A model generated the notes under the pieces. That model was not told where the DNA came from and made no database searches. It saw only the letters and a program-made list of their open reading frames with translations. A stretch of DNA of 6,182 nt from an uncultured Prevotellaceae bacterium (GTDB lineage: Bacteria > Bacteroidota > Bacteroidia > Bacteroidales > Bacteroidaceae), in NCBI GenBank assembly GCA_900313845.1, contig OMTC01000168.1, positions 1 to 6,182 on the forward strand. The letters run 5' to 3'. The translations under genes and the position numbers were made by a program. How positions within the stretch are numbered: the stretch's first letter is position 1; every line of letters begins with the position of its first letter. Shown one piece after another: positions 4,958-6,182 of the stretch.

Positions 4958-6182
4958 TCGAGCAGACGTTCCTTCTCCGTCTTGTCCTTCACCATTTCCG
5001 AGAGGCGAGCCAAACTCTCCTCCATACCGCCCACCTCGCCAGCGATATACATGTTCCACATCTCGTAGCGGTTGCCTGGTTTCAATCGGCGCTCCTCCTG
5101 TGTGCCATCGTTCTTCACGTAGGTGCGGTAGTGCAGACGGTTCCACACCCACAGACCCATGTCCTTAGCTATCAGGAGTGCCTTCTGAGCCACGACCTTG
5201 TCATCGACCAAGTTGGCTATGTCGATGAGTCCTGCCAACTGCTTATGAACACTGTAGTAAGGAGCCCATACCCATTGCTCGTTGTTATAAGCGCGATACA
5301 TCTCGATAAGCACACAGTGCTGGGCAGGGATGGCATTGATATAGCCGTAGCCATAGTGCTTGTAGTCTTTCTTGTATTCGTCGAACGCCTTCCAATTGCC
5401 TTTCAGTTCGCGCAATTCGGCTTCGGGTGCCAAGTCGCGTGCCTCCCAATAGCGTCCCAATTTCTCGTCCCATACGAAAGTCTTCTCCTGACAAGCTCTC
5501 ATCTCATCCACCATTGTGCGGATATTCTCCAAGAGTCGTGCTTTCTTCTGCGCGTCCTGACAACTGGCGTATGCCATAGCGAGTGCCGAGAGATAATGAC
5601 CTGCGCCATGTCCTTTTAGTTTCGTTGTAGGCGAATCCCAACCGTCCGACACAGGATAACCTTCCTTAGGCTGGTCGTAGGTGTCACGATAGTTGTAGAG
5701 TTGCTGCTTCACGTCGAGCGTCAGCAGATGGTCGATGTCGAGGTCACGGTTATGCGTCAGGCGGTTCTTACCATCGATGCTCACCTTATTGAGAGGCAAA
5801 GGATGCGCCACAGGTGTTGCACTGGGCACTATATCTGCATCTGCCACCACCGTCACTCGTGCCGTCACTGGATAGCCTGCCGTCGTGGTGTTGTCGCCTG
5901 TGATGTAACCCTTCACTTCATATTGCTTGCCCACAGGGTTTTTCGCTGCATCGGCTTCCTCTTGCTCAACGCTCAGCGCCGAATTCATCCACTTCACTTG
6001 TCGCCATTCACTCTTGCCATTGGAATAAGTAACCCACAAGCGGTAAGGCAGTTTCGGAACCGTACCTACCTGTGCATTCACATTCACTTCAGGCACTTTC
6101 TGTATGCGAATCGATGGTTCTGCATTCACACTGTACTTCGTTTCCCCTTCTGCCATCATCATCAGAGGTTGCAGCAGCAGAA
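4936..6182 (-). CDS. GH127 protein, N-terminal fragment with signal peptide end and Ig-like domain
   Basis: The frame is open to the window edge. Before the ATG at 6162 it reads LLLQPL then MMMAEG, which looks like the end of a signal-peptide core and its cleavage region, so the true start is outside the window and the ATG triplet at 6162 is internal. Numbered from that ATG, residues about 25-107 resemble a bacterial Ig-like (Big_4) domain (YSNGKSEWRQVKW, then PVTARVTV). From about 121 the GH127 catalytic domain starts: DGWDSPTTKLKGHGAGHYLSALA (174-195), GYGYINAIPAQHC (271-283), WAPYYSVHKQLAGLIDI (299-315) and GGMEESLARL (378-387). The last residues (STSQ) come after the frame break and are not family sequence. 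The zinc and catalytic residues are all in the other fragment. Confidence 0.8.
   Translation of the reverse strand, partial: LLLQPLMMMAEGETKYSVNAEPSIRIQKVPEVNVNAQVGTVPKLPYRLWVTYSNGKSEWRQVKWMNSALSVEQEEADAAKNPVGKQYEVKGYITGDNTTTAGYPVTARVTVVADADIVPSATPVAHPLPLNKVSIDGKNRLTHNRDLDIDHLLTLDVKQQLYNYRDTYDQPKEGYPVSDGWDSPTTKLKGHGAGHYLSALAMAYASCQDAQKKARLLENIRTMVDEMRACQEKTFVWDEKLGRYWEARDLAPEAELRELKGNWKAFDEYKKDYKHYGYGYINAIPAQHCVLIEMYRAYNNEQWVWAPYYSVHKQLAGLIDIANLVDDKVVAQKALLIAKDMGLWVWNRLHYRTYVKNDGTQEERRLKPGNRYEMWNMYIAGEVGGMEESLARLSEMVKDKTEKERLLEASSTSQ

Larger units (their letters stand above)
3314..6182 (-). pseudogene. Secreted GH127 (DUF1680) beta-L-arabinofuranosidase-like gene, frame-broken and 5'-truncated by the window
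   Basis: One gene read in two frames. The first part (6182 to about 4950) holds the end of a signal peptide, an Ig-like domain and the first half of a GH127 catalytic domain. The second part (about 4957 to 3314) holds the rest of the catalytic domain, beta-sandwich regions and helical C-terminal repeats. At the join the first frame reads ERLLEAS then stops at 4936, while the second frame resumes at SIQHIPMITGA. In relatives these motifs are separated by roughly 25-35 residues including a HANQHIP-type motif, so bases as well as frame seem to be lost. The whole would act outside the cytoplasm on L-arabinose-containing plant glycans. Codon use and G+C resemble the kor genes, so it looks native. 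A sequencing or assembly error is a real alternative to a true pseudogene. Confidence 0.75.

Noticed and set aside
3227..5068. Long plus-strand open frames (3227-3964 and 4145-5068) opposite the GH127 gene
   Set aside because: Their products are rich in His, Cys and Ser in the manner of antisense translation and match no family; the minus strand has clear GH127 motifs throughout.
4958..5152. The first 65 or so codons of the open frame that carries the GH127 C-terminal part, as a possible new start
   Set aside because: In this stretch the other frame encodes conserved GH127 sequence (RYEMWNMYIAGEVGG), so the Gly/Arg-rich product here is off-frame.

Overview
The window looks like a chromosomal fragment from a Bacteroidales bacterium, most likely Prevotella-like. 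The grounds are the KorA/KorB sequence type, a Bacteroidota-style promoter (TTG, then TAnnTTTG), a secreted GH127 enzyme with a bacterial Ig-like domain, and G/C-rich CCCCCAAGGGG-type repeats flanking a small DUF559 gene. The genus is an inference from remembered family patterns.

Left part (1-2452, + strand): the 3' end of korA and a complete korB, the two subunits of 2-oxoglutarate:ferredoxin oxidoreductase, which makes succinyl-CoA, CO2 and reduced ferredoxin. Between them lies an AT-richer passenger gene for a DUF559 (Vsr-like, PD-(D/E)XK) nuclease-type protein. Imperfect inverted G/C-rich repeats flank it and begin and end with GCAGCC / GGCTGC. The left repeat supplies the last codons and stop of korA. 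The right repeat is translated in frame inside the N-terminus of KorB. I read 905-1467 as a small insertion element sitting at the korA-korB junction; this is the most unusual thing in the window.

Middle part (2453-3313): a strong hairpin with A- and T-tracts serves as a bidirectional terminator between korB and a convergent, minus-strand, AT-rich type II toxin-antitoxin pair. The toxin (RelE/HigB, Gp49-like) is transcribed first and the XRE-family antitoxin second. A perfect -7 box, a -33 TTG and a 7-bp inverted repeat (likely operator) lie just upstream.

Right part (3314-6182, - strand): one large secreted GH127/DUF1680 beta-L-arabinofuranosidase-like gene, with its 5' end outside the window. 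It is broken near 4948-4957, where the reading frame changes and a conserved stretch of the catalytic domain seems to be missing. The catalytic motifs of the second part are intact, so this is either a recent pseudogene or a sequencing/assembly error. No RNA genes, CRISPR arrays or origins were seen.
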